From Amblyomma americanum (lineage: Eukaryota; Arthropoda; Arachnida; Ixodida; Ixodidae), in assembly GCF_052857255.1 (NCBI RefSeq), contig NC_135506.1, positions 74,413,056 through 74,477,055 of the forward strand: a DNA stretch of 64,000 nt, in the 5' to 3' direction. Under the pieces are notes generated by a model, which was not told the origin of the DNA, ran no database searches, and saw nothing but the letters and a program-made list of their open reading frames with translations. Positions 22,317-33,660 of this stretch are shown here, one piece after another. The first letter of the stretch is position 1. Each line of letters begins with the position of its first letter. The position numbers and the translations under genes were made by a program.

Positions 22317-22785
22317 TTAGGTCATTGCGTGTATCCACCTGACGGAGAAAAGACGGGACGTTAAGCCCGTGTGTTCGAGGAATGCACAGAGGTTCACCGA
22401 AGTTCGCTCACGAGTGCGCGCACTGCCCTGCGGCACAGTGAAGAAGCAGGTGTTATAGTGTTTCCACTGCACTGCATCCGCCACACACATCACTCGTCGC
22501 GATTTTGTTACGCCCCCGTCATTCCCCGGGCCACACGCAGCCAATGCGCGCGCAGAGGATAATTGCACGTTGTGACCGTGTAAGTGCGCGACAGCCGGTG
22601 ACACTGTCGATGCGCTCACCTCATGTGATGCGTGGGTCGGGGTGCTGCTTTCAGAGATGGTCGCGGATGGCCGCACGCACGTCCTCCAGCCCAAGGGGCA
22701 GATCGCTGACAGACAGTTGGTGTGCGGCGGTCGCGACATCGTCAGCTTCCTCGTTGCCGGCGATGCCGCAATGATCGGGCACCCA
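22317..22785 (-). pseudogene. LINE B1 ORF2 C-terminus
   Basis: This encodes the tail of the LINE B polyprotein, including HTGLTSRLFSVRW at the end and part of the zinc-binding region, as in 56119-58420. Compared with B2 it lacks an internal stretch before the PQGSARTRER segment. It is broken off at the LINE A target site. Confidence 0.75.
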
Positions 22786-23093
22786 GAGGAGTGAACGCTG
22801 GAGATAGGATTGAGCGGACGCAGCTTGCCTGCGCTCCGTGGATTTTCTCGTCCTGTGCGCGCAAGATCCATTCGCAGTTCCACATTTTTGTCCGGATCAG
22901 ACGTATAACGTCGAGGATTACTCGTGGATACGCTTTGATCCCAAGAAGTGACTTTCTTGGCATTATGCGGGACTTTAAAGCCCAAGCCAAAACGTGGGAT
23001 CGCTAAGCCTCGCAAGCACTTCGGCACCGGGCCCGGCGTCCGTTGCCGCGTTCGGCCTGACCAGCGAGCAGCTACTCCGCTACGGCTTCGACG

Positions 23094-24808
23094 ATGGATG
23101 TGGACCACACCCATGGCTACGACCCCGAGTCTGGAGGATTGGGAAGTGTTCCGAGCAGCAGCAAACAAGACGAGGGGACCTTTGATAATTCACAGCCAGA
23201 ACCTGGATTGAAGACGATATACCTCAGGGCAGGACAGCATGCACAAGTGCGCTGGGCACTGAAGACATACGATGACGACCCGAAGTCACCAGCAGCGGAT
23301 CCCACGAGCCGCAATAGGCCCCCGAGACTGCCTGACCTCGACAAGTATGAATTTAAAGTGATTATCAAGGCAAAAGACCGTTTGGACCTAAAAATGTGGG
23401 GTGGGAGTACACACCCACTTAACGTCGCGTTCGAAAACGCGTTACGTGGCAAGACGCTACGCGCCAAACCTTACATCAGAGTTATTGAAGAGCAAAACAT
23501 CATCATCGCGGCAACTTCCCATGTCGAAGACGCGACAGTACTTGCGAAGATCGATCACATCAACCTAGACGGGAAACAGTACCACCTCAATGCCTACGTG
23601 AGAACACCGCAAGACTCATGCAAAGGGGTGGTGCACGGGATTGACCCCAACGCATCAGACAGAGACCTAGAGAAAGACTTTTCCTCAGAAACCCACGAAA
23701 TATTAGGCGTCCGAAGGCTCGGCAGATCCAACTCGGCGGTGATACTGTTCAGTGGATACAAAGTCCCTTTCTTTGTTACGTACGGGTGGATCGAGCGCAA
23801 ATGTTTTGTTTATAGGAAAACTAGACCGTTTTGCGTACTGTGCGGCAGGGAAGGACATAGACCGGACGTCTGCCCCAGCCCAGCTGAATCGAAATGTTAC
23901 TCGTGCGGCAAGCTGAATCCCGGGGAAGCTCACGATTGCACCCCAACTTGTGCGGCATGCCACGGGAATCACCACACCTACTCAAGGGAATGCAAAGAAA
24001 AGTTTCTGGATCCCATCAATAAGCCTAGGAAACATCAACATTTCGATGATCAGGAAGAGAAACCGACAACCAGTGGCACCAGCAAGAGCTACGCGTCAGC
24101 TGTACGCACCAGCCGAAAAGAGCAGTTCGTCAAGAAGGAATCCAGAAGAGCGGCCTCCAATTCTACGTCCAGGTCCAGGTCAAGATCTAAGTCTAGTCAA
24201 CGTCGCAACTCATCAGGCCGATCCGGAACGGAAGGGTCAAGACATCATAAAGAGCAGGGGACCACCAGGTCGGTCTCCTTTGCACCTGAGGCGGATCCAC
24301 CGGCACAGGAGACGCCACACACCCGAGAACGCGGACCGTCTTCGGAGAAGCAAGAAGACTCAAGAGACATCGTAAAGGTGGGCTATGCTGGGTTGCCTCC
24401 ATCCCTCACCGGAAACGCGATATCTAAGGAGTTTAACGACCTAAAAGCAGAAATTATTCAGCTAGAAAAACAGAACGAGGCGTTGAGAGCTGAACCTAAA
24501 TTGGTCAGGCTGCAGTCATAAACAACTCACGACAAAACACCCGAAGCCCGGCCAAACTCGCAGTCAGTTTATGAGCGCGTCATTGCAGAGCTGAGGGCTG
24601 ATAGAGAGGAGCAGGATAAAAAGTTCCTACAAGTTATTCAGATGGTCAAAACGAGCTCGCAAACGAGTCCGCCAACACTAGGAAATACATAAACTCTGAC
24701 ATTGCCACAGTCCGAGACGAATTCATATCGAAACTCAACGAGTGCAACTTCAGAAATAGGAAGTCTAAATATGCCGACAGGCACCCCCTTCCAGAAGAGG
24801 ACGAATAA
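23094..24808 (+). pseudogene. LINE A ORF1 (gag-like, CCHC), nearly intact
   Basis: The open frame 23094-24521 gives 475 residues. A domain of about residues 80-230 precedes zinc knuckles CVLCGREGHRPDVC (C247, C250, H255, C260), CYSCGKLNPGEAHDC and CAACHGNHHTYSREC. An Arg/Ser-rich basic stretch and an acidic, Gln/Glu-rich end follow. The TAA at 24519-24521 looks premature: the same frame continues with VYERVIAELRADREEQDKKF. After one more frame change, coding-like text runs to a TAA at 24806-24808, 5 bp before the ORF2 start. The role in the family is RNA binding and RNP assembly. Confidence 0.85.
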
Positions 24809-24813
24809 GGACC

Positions 24814-27800
24814 ATGGCACATAGGGGACATGAAACAATTATTTGGCAATGGAATTGTCGGGGATTTAAAAAGAAAAAAGCAAGCCTTCAATTTTTCATC
24901 GACACGTCGGAGGCGCCACCTGCTGTAATGGTACTTCAAGAAGCAAATACGGTCATCAGCATGAAGGGGTACAAAACTTTCTAAGATCAGCATAGTCTAG
25001 GAATACTTGTTCACAAGGAGTTTACCGCAACGCTGCAAGAACCGCTAGCCGAAAATATCGAGCATGCTTACATTGAAATTCTTCCCCAACACAGGGGAAA
25101 ACGCAGTTTGCACATACTGAACGTGTACAGTCGCCCCAGGGACTCATGCCGTCAGATAGCCACGCTATTTAATAATTTTTTCAAGAGGGCAGGTAAGGAC
25201 CCCCTCGTCATAGCCGGTGATTTCAATGCGCCCCATAAAGCATGGGGATATCACTTTAACAACCCGAAAGGTAGGAGGATCCTTGAGATCGCTAACAGAG
25301 AAGGGCTCAAAATCTTAACGGATCCCCTGCAACCCACCAGAGCGGGTAATAGCGTCAGCAGAGACACCTGTCCAGATCTCACGCTTGTGAAAAACTGCCT
25401 GCAGTCCACCTGGTCTAACACTGGCGAGTCCCTGGGTAGTGATCACTTCATCATCTCCTGCACTGTTCAGGGAGTTGAATGTCGGAAACCATTTGGCAAG
25501 GTTAAGATTGTGAACTGGGACAAGTGGAGAGAGGATCGCACGTCTCCCGGACGAAGATATCACAGATATTGAGGCATGGACAGCGCTGCAGATGAAAACT
25601 GTCGCCAGGCATTCTGCGACAGTGAACACCACGGAGGAAACTCCGGCAGTTGACCCGCACCCGTTACATCTGTGGGAAGCCAGGAGATCTCTGACAAGGA
25701 GGTGGAAAAGGCAAAAGTTAAATCGCAAGCTGAAGACCAAGATTGCAGAACTCACCAAAGAAGCGGATGACTACGCACATAACCTCGCTAACCAAAACTG
25801 GCTCAAGCTGTGTGATGAGCTCAACGGTAGAATGGGCACGGCTAAAGCATGGGGACTCCTCAGATCCGTTATCAAGCCGAACTCAAACCGGAAAGAGCAA
25901 ACAGGCACGCTCTGTAACGCCTTGCACAGCTATAAAGGGGACAACGAAGCCCTCATTGCAGAACTTGCACGAAAATTCCTCGATCTGGGATCCTCGTACC
26001 CTCTCCCTGCGTACACCGGTGCACCCAATGAAGAGATGGACCAAGACGTAACGGTTGAGGAACTGAGGGCGGAGCTTGACATCATGCGCAAGAACACCGC
26101 TCCTGGACCGGACCAGATAAACACCAAGATGCTCTTTAATATGGATGACATCTCTTTAAGAAAATTAGTGAAATACTTCAACACGCAATGCTGGCACAAG
26201 GGCCAGATCCCCGACTCCTGGAAATTGGCTGTAGTGCGATTTATTCCCAAGCCCAATAAACCATGCGATATTGATCATTTACGACCGATCTCCCTGACGT
26301 CGTGTCTGGGTAAACTGTTCGAGAGGGTCGTGAACGCCCGACTGAAACGAATCCTGAGGAAGACTGACATCCTCCCTGACACGCTGTACGGGTTTAGAGA
26401 AAAGCTGTCTACACAGGATATTCTCCTCCGTATCAGAGAGGATATTCTGGACAACCCCGTCAGATGTCAGGTCAAGGCCATCCTTGCGCTCGATTTAAAA
26501 GGGGCATTTGACAATGTCAACCACCAGGGAATACTGGATGAGCTTAACAGCATCAACTGTGGTGACCGCACATATAATTACGTGAGGGACTTTCTCTCCA
26601 ATAGAAAAACGTCAATAAGTATTGGTGATCGGACCTCCTCTCCGTTCAGTCTAGGTTCCAAGGGCACCCCGCAGGGAGCGGTCTTGTCTCCGCTTCTCTT
26701 CAACCTGGCCATGCGTGGGCTACCAGAGAAGCTAGACCGCATCCAAGGCTTTGAGCAAGCTATAAACGCCGGCGACACTACGATCTGGTGTTGCAGCGGT
26801 AATGAAGGGGAAATTCAAGGCCGGCTTCAGGAAGCAGCGAATGTCGTGTGCCAGCATGCGGCGAGGCATGGGTTACGTGCTCTCCTGAGAAATCAGAGTT
26901 ACTCCTGATCGACCGTGGCAATAGGCAGAATACGGGGCTTTTGCCGTCCCCTCCCTCTATCGCCATTACGGTCCAGGGTATGAGCATTCCGATCAAGAAA
27001 GAGATCAAGATCCTGGGAGCCATCATACCCAGCGGCAACACTAACACCACTACAATCAGACAGCTCCAAGCCTATTCCGAACAAGTCTCTAGTATGCTAT
27101 GCCGGGTAATCAAGAAAAGAAATGGGCTAAGAGAGAAGGAGGCCCTAAGATTAGTTCAGGCTTTCATTCTCTCTAAACTAACATACGCCACCCCGTACTT
27201 ACGGCTTAGCAAAAAGGAAAAAGACCGACTAGATATTATTCGAAAGGCAGTTAAGACGGCGCTGGGACTCCCTTAATGCACATCCACTAAGCGCTTACTA
27301 CAGCCGGGGATCCATAACACCATCGACGAACTAATAGAGGCCCACCGTGTAAATCAAATTGTCAGGCTCTCAACATCTAAGCCTGGCAGGAAAATATTAC
27401 AGAAGCTGAGAATCAGTCCACCCCGGGAAGTCGCTGACAAGATCGACATGCCCATGCAGATGAGATCACACATTACGACTCACCCCATACCAAAACGCAT
27501 GGATGAGGAATATAACAGAGGACGGAGACCAGCCAGAGCTAGACACCTCTCTAAGCGCTGGGATGGAAACAAGGACACGATCTACGTCGATGCGGCTGGA
27601 CCCGTTAACGGAGTCGCGGCAATTGCAGCAGTTTCACCCCGGGGGGATATCATTGCAAGCAGTCTTATCCAAGCGGTGGATACCACATCGGCTGAAGAAG
27701 CAGCTATCGCACTAGCGATATCAAAGAACAGCGAGGCAACGGTTATGTCCGACTCACAAGCAGCGGTACGCAATTACCTCAGAGGCCGCGTTGGCGCTCC

Positions 27801-28338
27801 GTGTTGGGAAATTTTGGAAAGGTCTAATCCTTCCAACATCCAGATCTTCTGGACGCCAGGGCACCTCTCAACGACGGGCAATGAGACGGCCAACACAGCT
27901 GCTCGAGCTCTCCTCCTCCGAGCATCTGGCACGCAGCCTCTCTCTGACATAGTTGACAACCCCTCACCCTTACTAAGCTACGCAGAAATTACGGAGTACT
28001 ATAAGATCACAAGAAGGGAATATCCTCTTCCTCAGAAAACACTAAGTAAATGTGAAGAGCACATAATCAGGCGACTACAAACTAATACTCTGCCCAATCC
28101 TTACCTAATAAGTAAATGGTGCCCAGAAACCTACAATTCGTCCTGCCCCTTCTGTGGAGCAGTTGGCACACTCTTTCACGCGGTTTGAGAATGTCAAGAA
28201 AACCCAGACTTGGACAGCAATCCCGATCCGACTCATAAGCGCTTGGAGGCAACCCTTCATAGCCACATCCCACTCGACCAGAAATTGCTGGTTGAGAGGA
28301 GCCGGATTATGATGACGACCAATGGGTTCTCGTACTGA
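24814..28338 (+). pseudogene. LINE A ORF2: endonuclease, RT, RNase H, multiply broken
   Basis: It starts MAHRGHETIIWQWNCRGF. A TAA at 24982 breaks the endonuclease, which continues in frame to VIAGDFNAPHKAWGY and GSDHFI. A frameshift between about 25545 and 25592 leads into the RT frame 25592-26908, with APGPDQINT, LALDLKGAFDNV and GTPQGAVLSPLLFN. The catalytic box usually read YADD is NAGD here (26765-26776), so Tyr and the first Asp are lost. A frameshift near 26880, a TAA at 27274 and a TGA at 28186 follow. The RNase H part has IYVDAAG, AEEAAIALAI, VMSDSQAAV and WTPGHLSTTGNETANTA, with a CPFCGAVGTLFHAV zinc motif. The element is dead. Confidence 0.9.
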
Positions 28339-28385
28339 ACCCACCCAGTTTTTCTGCTCTGAATAAATGTTTTTCCTCCTCCTCC

Positions 28386-30560
28386 GGACACCCACTGTGC
28401 ACGCACGGCACATCCTCTCCGCGCGAGGCGCTCGATGCGCGAGCGAATTTCCCGCCCTAGTGGGGTACCGCGGCCTTTAGATGGTAGGTGGCTGAGTGCG
28501 GCGCGGGAGTCGCAAAGCTGAGCACTCCTGGGCGGCGGAGGGACGAGGGTGAGCAGCAGGTCCAGCCCGAGCCGGATCCCCATCAGCGCCGCCGTGGTGG
28601 AGGAGCCCAGGAAGGTTGCGTGTCCCTATCTGTGCAGTCGCAGGGCGGGGTTGGTAGCCGCCGCTGCAAGGGACCAGCTGTCGCGGGCCACTCAGCCGTC
28701 GGTGTACACAAGGGGATGGTCCTGGAGCTCCTCGTGTATGACGGCTCTGGCCATCTGCTGCACAGCACAGAGGCGTGTTCTCCGCTTTCCCGCGATGCCG
28801 ACGATCTCTCGCTGTACCTCCTAGGCAGAAGGCCAGGGCGCGCAGGAGCCCTAGGGGGTGGGCCTTGTGTGAATCGCTCATACTCGAGCAGCCCCGCGCC
28901 CATTCGTGAGTGCGGGTGCGAGCGCATACGCTGCAGCAGCGAGCCGCAGTCCGGTACGCGGTGAAGCCGGTCGATATGATTCAGTGCCCGGCGCGCTGCT
29001 TGGAGCTCAAGTTGCCACGCTCCTGCTTCGGCCAACGTTGCGGCGCACCGCGAGGTTTTGGGCAGGCCTAGGCACACGCGCTGGGACTTGCGGTGCTGGA
29101 GCTCGAGTTTATTCCACCACGGCTTGCGCACTGTGACGAGCGGCAGCGCATAGACCACCGCCCTCAAAGCTGCAGCATTGTATAGCCGACGCGCGGCTTC
29201 CTGGGAGATGCCCTGGCCTCGAGCGGTGAGCTTGTGCACAGCGGCGGTGATCCTCTTCATTCTGCAGACAGGCCTTGGTCGCCGCGGGGCGGAAGGAAAG
29301 GCACCACTCGATGTCAAGGCCAAGGTACCGCACCGATTTACGCTAAGGAATCGGAGTCCCGTCCAGTGACAGTGGCGCAAGGTGCGCAGGCGAGTGCGAA
29401 ACGCAGGCCATGGCCACCGATTTGTCCGCGATCAGCGACAGACCAAAGCCGCGCAAACTGGCATCGATTGCGGCCAGGGCTCCCTGAAGGCACCCCCGCA
29501 AGCGGAACGCCTCGCCCGGTGGTCCCCGGCACCACAGAGCTATGTCGTCTGCATATATGGACATGAACACATGGTGTCGGCCGCTCGTGGGGAGGCAGTC
29601 CGGCACCACCGACATGGCCACATTAAACAGAAAGGTGATAGGACAGAGCCCTGCGGCACACCCACGTCTACCGGGCGAGGCTTGGAGAGCTTACCCCCTA
29701 CTCGTACGCGCATGGTACGCCCGCTCAGGAAGCCTTGAACGTATCGCAAAAGGCGCCCACTCACACCGACCCCCTCAAGCACCGCGAGAATTAGTGCGCG
29801 GTGAACGTTGTCAAAAGCGCCCGAGACGTCCAGTAGTATCAGCAGCGCAACCTTGCCTGCCGCCCTGGCATGCTCCAGTGCTGTAACAACGTCCGATAAA
29901 GAATCAGCCGTGCACCGCATCCCACGGAAACCCGTCTGAAGCTCGTCAAACAAATCAGCCTCCGCATCCCGCTCGTTCAGGCGCTGCAACGTAATATGCT
30001 CCATGAGCTTACCTGCCGCCTATGTTAATGTCACTGGCCGGTATCCGCTCAGCTCCGTAGGTGGGCGCCCTGCCTTTCGGATTGGACAAACCACCGCGGT
30101 TCGCCAATCCTCCGGTAGCTCCCCGCGTACCCACACCAGTTTTATCTGCTGCAGGAGGATCTGTCATGTCTGCGCATTCAGGCTTCGCAGCATCTGTTAT
30201 GTCACCCCGTCCGGTCCGGGTACCGAGCGGCGGCGACAGCGCTGCAGCGCATAGTTCAGTTCCGCCGCGGTAAACGTACCTTGGACAGGTCGTCTGCACG
30301 CGCGGAGTGGCACGCACTGCCCCACGCACTGTGGTTTGCGGTAAAATCACCACAGATGATTTGGCGCGGGGCACAGCACGAAGACACAGAACGAAAACAC
30401 AGCGCGTTCCACGCGACAGCTGGACGCACATAAACACTGCCCACCGTCGTGTCAACACCACCGACGCGCTCTGTCACAACCACGCACTCCTGGGCGTCAG
30501 ATGTCGCCGCCGCCGAGCCGACGAGGGTGTTCTGGGCGTCCTGCCGCACGTATATAGCGC
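28386..30560 (-). pseudogene. LINE B1 ORF2: endonuclease piece, RT and RNase H, broken
   Basis: From the 5' side, 30549-30290 encodes an endonuclease part (IICGDFTANHSAWGSA). An internal deletion then leads to RT text from 30288. 30004-29540 has LDVSGAFDNVHRA and GVPQGSVLSPF. A shift moves to 29621-29343 (MSIYADDIALW, catalytic box intact), and further shifts reach the frame 29380-28583 and the RNase H domain. The RNase H Glu is replaced by Ala (codon GCG at 28587-28589) where B2 has Glu. The DSRAALS motif remains. At least three frame changes are visible. Confidence 0.8.
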
Positions 30561-30594
30561 ACCTTGATTTCCCGGGGCGATGAGATGTGTCTCA

Positions 30595-30670
30595 GGTGGC
30601 TCAGTATCAATGGCAGATGCCGGGGCTAACAAAAATTTTTCCTTCCTTTTTACTATTATTTTAATAAAAC
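30595..30670 (+). mobile_element. LINE B 3'-UTR fragment, plus strand
   Basis: GGCAGATGCCGGGGCTAAC followed by TTTTTCCTTCCTTTTTAC and TTTTAATAAAAC matches the LINE B 3' UTR in opposite orientation to B1. It abuts the 5' end of B1. Confidence 0.6.
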
Positions 30671-30671
30671 A

Positions 30672-30772
30672 ACTCACTACTACTTCTTTATCCCTTCCTT
30701 TACGGCGCGGCTCAGGTATCCATAGATATATTTGAGGCAGTTGCTGCGTCCTTTCCTTTCCTCAAAACCAAT
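30672..30772 (+). mobile_element. Ruka-like SINE 3' half
   Basis: TTTATCCCTTCCTTTACGGC through TTTCCTTTCCTCAAAACC is the terminal half of the SINE. It is 5'-truncated. Confidence 0.7.
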
Positions 30773-31324
30773 TTTTAATTTTTCAGTTTTTTCTTGTCCA
30801 TAAGGTGGAGCTCTTGTCGTCTCTAAATTTTTTTCGTTGCTGTTGTTTCTTTGCACCCATCAGCAGTGATGTCCTTAAGTACGGAGCATTTATGCTTTAA
30901 AGTGTTTTTTTTGTGACATTTGATGTAAACACTTGTGGAATAAGAGGAGTACAAAATTCCTGTCATGTTGAGCACAATTGTTACTTGAGCTGCGATGCAG
31001 AAATAGCAGTGGTTTTTTGCAGCAACTAATGCGCTACAGTCCGTCCTGTATGAGAACGCAAAACTTTCAGCAAGAGTAGGCTGGCTCCGTTTTCGCAGTT
31101 TTCTGCCGGTCTCCTGGATCGAGTGTATTTCCTGTATTTTCTGCGTCTTCATGCTTTTTGGCGTGTTCGCACCATCTATAAGTTTCTTTGTGTTATCATC
31201 CTGACCGTATAGAGTCAATCACCTACACTTTGTGTAATCAACCCACAGCTGTGCTTGAGTGAATTAGCAAAGAATATTCAACGCCGTTCATTACCTAAGC
31301 GTTGCCTGGCGCTGGAGCGTTCAC
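30773..31324. other. Unassigned single-copy sequence
   Basis: I see no gene, repeat or regulatory element that I can support in this AT-rich stretch. Confidence 0.4.
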
Positions 31325-31520
31325 TTCTCGTTGGCCAAAATTAGAGAGTGCGGAAGAGGAGCCGTTGAAAACAGCTCCGGAATAATTTTAACAGCGGCAC
31401 GGCACGCGGTTGTCTTTTCAGTTCTGCATCCATCGAAATACCGCCGCTGCGGCTTTTTTTCTGGTTCCTCCTGCTCAGTAGTCGAGCAAACTTACTACGT
31501 AGCCACGAAGGCGGGTCGGA
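31325..31520 (-). mobile_element. Degenerate Ruka-like SINE
   Basis: GAACAGCTCCGGAATAATT-type body text and a decayed head near TCCTGCTCAGTAGTCGAGC mark an old minus-strand copy. 31521-31815 after it holds nothing recognisable. Confidence 0.5.
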
Positions 31521-31817
31521 GCCGAGCTGGTTGTCGTCGTAGTGGGGTGCGAACTCTTGAGTGGTACAATCATGCTCCGTCCTTCTCTTGCGTCTGGCGC
31601 TTTCGGCGTCGCCTTTGCGGATGTCATCGTGAGCTTGCGCATCAAAATTTTCTCAGCGTCCCCCCCGTGCCCTCCTCTCCATGGCCGTTGAAGTCTGAAA
31701 TTCCACGTAGCAGTCCCGGGTGCTCGTGTTGGGGGCAGTGTTCACGAGGGCGTATTAATGTGGTGACGGCTGCTAATTTCACACGTGCGGGGCGGACTTA
31801 ATACAACGTTGATTACA

Positions 31818-32051
31818 GAGTCGATCACACTTATCTACAACGCTCGAGCGGTGTGCTGAAGAGCAAATGAAGTTAAATCTTAGCGCAGCTGCTTTGCTGA
31901 GGGCAAGGCGCTGGTGCGTGTGTTTTCACGTGAATATTAGGCTGCGGTCCAGCGCAAGTATTATCAATGAAAGTCAATACCTACTTTATAATTTAACTTT
32001 GTTTCCACCTGAATGCAGGGCTCGAGAACTCTAGACAAGTGTGATCGACTC
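31818..32051. mobile_element. Candidate MITE with 32-bp terminal inverted repeats
   Basis: The left end is GAGTCGATCACACTTATC and the right end, reversed, is GAGTCGATCACACTTGTC. Both continue into a GCTCGAG-containing inner part, giving inverted repeats of about 32 bp around 170 bp of non-coding DNA. I cannot see a clear target duplication, so the superfamily is unknown. Confidence 0.55.
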
Positions 32052-32099
32052 GGTACTTATTGAGGATAGTCTAAGGCACTAAAGTAAAACAATGAATGC

Positions 32100-32530
32100 C
32101 GACTTGCGCGCAGAATAGGTGAAGAAATTCAAGGGGGCACTATGTTGACCTAAAGTGTGGTGAGGCGAAAGCCTTTAGCGTGGTGTTGCTGCTTGTGTCA
32201 CTGATGTGTGCTTAAGATGTTAATTAAGTACTTGCGTTTGCCCTCGTTCAGAGACTCCATTGAAGCGAGCGCTAGGAGGGAGGTTGTGCTGCACCCGACG
32301 TGGTCGACAGCTTCGAGACGTCCGGGGCGGGCGCGGCGCGTGCGCCAGTGGCGCCACCTCGGGCATGCGTGGTGAACTACCAATGGTGCAACATGGCCTC
32401 CAAGATTATTCGCGGGCACTAGCGCCGGGCGGGTGATCTTGGAAGCCATGGGCGCAAGAGCGTAACGGATGGACGGACGCACACGCGGACGGACGGAGCA
32501 TCTGCAATTAAAGGCTTTCGCATTCAAATG
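32100..32530 (+). repeat. R420 repeat, plus copy
   Basis: It contains GTTGACCTAAAGTG, TTAGCGTGGTGTTGCTGC, a GGAC-type minisatellite (GGATGGACGGACG, then GGACGGACGGAGC) and ends with GGCTTTCGCATTC. The same order, reversed, is found at 42726-43135. Inside it, CATGGCCTCCAAGAT and ATCTTGGAAGCCATGG form a hairpin. Confidence 0.65.
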
Positions 32531-32644
32531 TTCTGTGGAGAAGCTACCCACGCTGATTCCATCAACAGTCTCGGTGTTCCCAAAGGCGAGCTCTACAGAG
32601 GTGTGGAGAAAATGAAAGAATACAAAAAATAGGAACTGGATATA

Positions 32645-32775
32645 ACGTCTTCTTGACTCCCTCCTTTATCCCTTCTCTTACAGCACGGTTCAGGTGTCCA
32701 ACGATATATGAGACAGATACTGCGCCATTTCCTTTCCCCAAAAACCAATTCTTCTTCTTATTATTATTATTATAA
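32645..32775 (+). mobile_element. Ruka-like SINE 3' half
   Basis: TCCCTCCTTTATCCCTTCTC through CCATTTCCTTTCCCCAAAAA, with an (ATT)n tail. It is 5'-truncated. Confidence 0.8.
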
Positions 32776-33660
32776 CGTCTTGCAAACCTCAGCGTCGTAG
32801 TCTTTCCTGCCACCCAGAACAGCTACTGACAATGTGGCAAGCTTTTTTCGGTCTGGCCTACAATCACAAAACCTTAAGTCGACGCGCTGCAAGTCTAAAC
32901 AATTCACTTGTCCATCCAACAGGCATTATTGGAAGGCGAATAGATTATCCAGCAAAACAAAAAATTCGACTGATCCAGGAAATGAAAAAATATCGGGTAG
33001 CTTGGCTGTGGAACTGCTTAGTATGTTACGGGTCATAGAAGAAAACGGTGCCGAGTCCGGTTGGTCAGTGTGTTTATCATTCTAAAAAGTCCGAAAAGAT
33101 TGCCTAGATATCTCTGGGTAAAGAAGTTCATGTGCCTTCATTGAGAGGATGAGTTAGTTTTGATCTCCGTCTGATTTTGGTCTGAGCCATGCTCCATTTT
33201 GTCCACGGGATGGTACAAATTGGGTCGTTTTGAAAGATTCGAAATGAATAACTTTACCTCTATTACCTTCCAACAAGCGTTTTCACATTTCTTGGGGGGG
33301 GGGGGGGAAGACCAGGACGGCTGGAAATAACTCGGCGATATTTGTTTTTAATAGCTGCGAATAATACAAATGAAGCCATGAAGAGCAACTTTGCGTCGTG
33401 TTTTGTCCCGCTACCCCTAGCTTTTATCCCCAACTTTCCTCAGTCCTGTTTCCTGGATACACCGTGGAAATACGCTGCGAGTATTACTGGAGAGATCGTC
33501 TTCCTTCCTGACACCTCATGTTTTATTGGGCATGTACTTTCGAGCAAAGCAAACGCCTGGTGATGCTAATATATTTGACGCACTACTATTGTGAAACTAC
33601 ATGAGGAGAAATTAAGACTACAATACAAAGCTGTTGTTTGAAGTGTTTATTTACCGAACT
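32776..33660. other. Unassigned sequence with a G-run
   Basis: No recognised gene. A poly-G run lies at about 33294-33307. Short open frames (for example 32834-33085 and 33342-33563) show no family signal. Confidence 0.4.

Larger units (their letters stand above)
13580..22785. repeat. Segmental duplication, copy 1 main block
   Basis: This is collinear with 50034-61960, apart from copy-specific insertions: SINE 17577-17889 here, and SINE 53409-53752 and LINE B2 55748-58420 there. Together with 790-2346 and 28386-30288 it forms copy 1. Most positions agree by eye, with many scattered substitutions and small indels, so the copies are paralogues or alleles rather than a recent exact duplicate. 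It contains no intact gene. Confidence 0.9.
22786..28385 (+). mobile_element. LINE A: full-length non-LTR retrotransposon nested in LINE B1
   Basis: It has a leader (22786-23093), ORF1 (23094-24808), ORF2 (24814-28338), then AATAAATG and a (CCT)n tail ending at 28385. The flanks GGGCACCCA (22777-22785) and GGACACCCA (28386-28394) form a 9-bp target duplication with one difference. LINE B2 shows the uninterrupted sequence near 56650. Its layout matches LINE C, with a different sequence family and tail. Confidence 0.93.
21977..30566 (-). mobile_element. LINE B1, interrupted by LINE A
   Basis: This is a minus-strand RNase H-bearing LINE. Its 3' end (21977-22785) has a (TGG)n-type tail and 3' UTR. 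It is interrupted by LINE A and resumes at 28386-30288. An internal deletion then joins RT text directly to an endonuclease piece at 30290-30560. The insertion is at the same site as LINE B3 (61130) in copy 2, so it predates the duplication. Confidence 0.88.

Noticed and set aside
22317..23168. 283-codon minus frame crossing the LINE B1/LINE A junction
   Set aside because: It only joins LINE B1 C-terminal text to antisense of the LINE A leader by chance.
28488..29136. Plus-strand frames over LINE B1, B2 and B3
   Set aside because: They are shadows of the GC-rich minus-strand RT and RNase H coding sequence.
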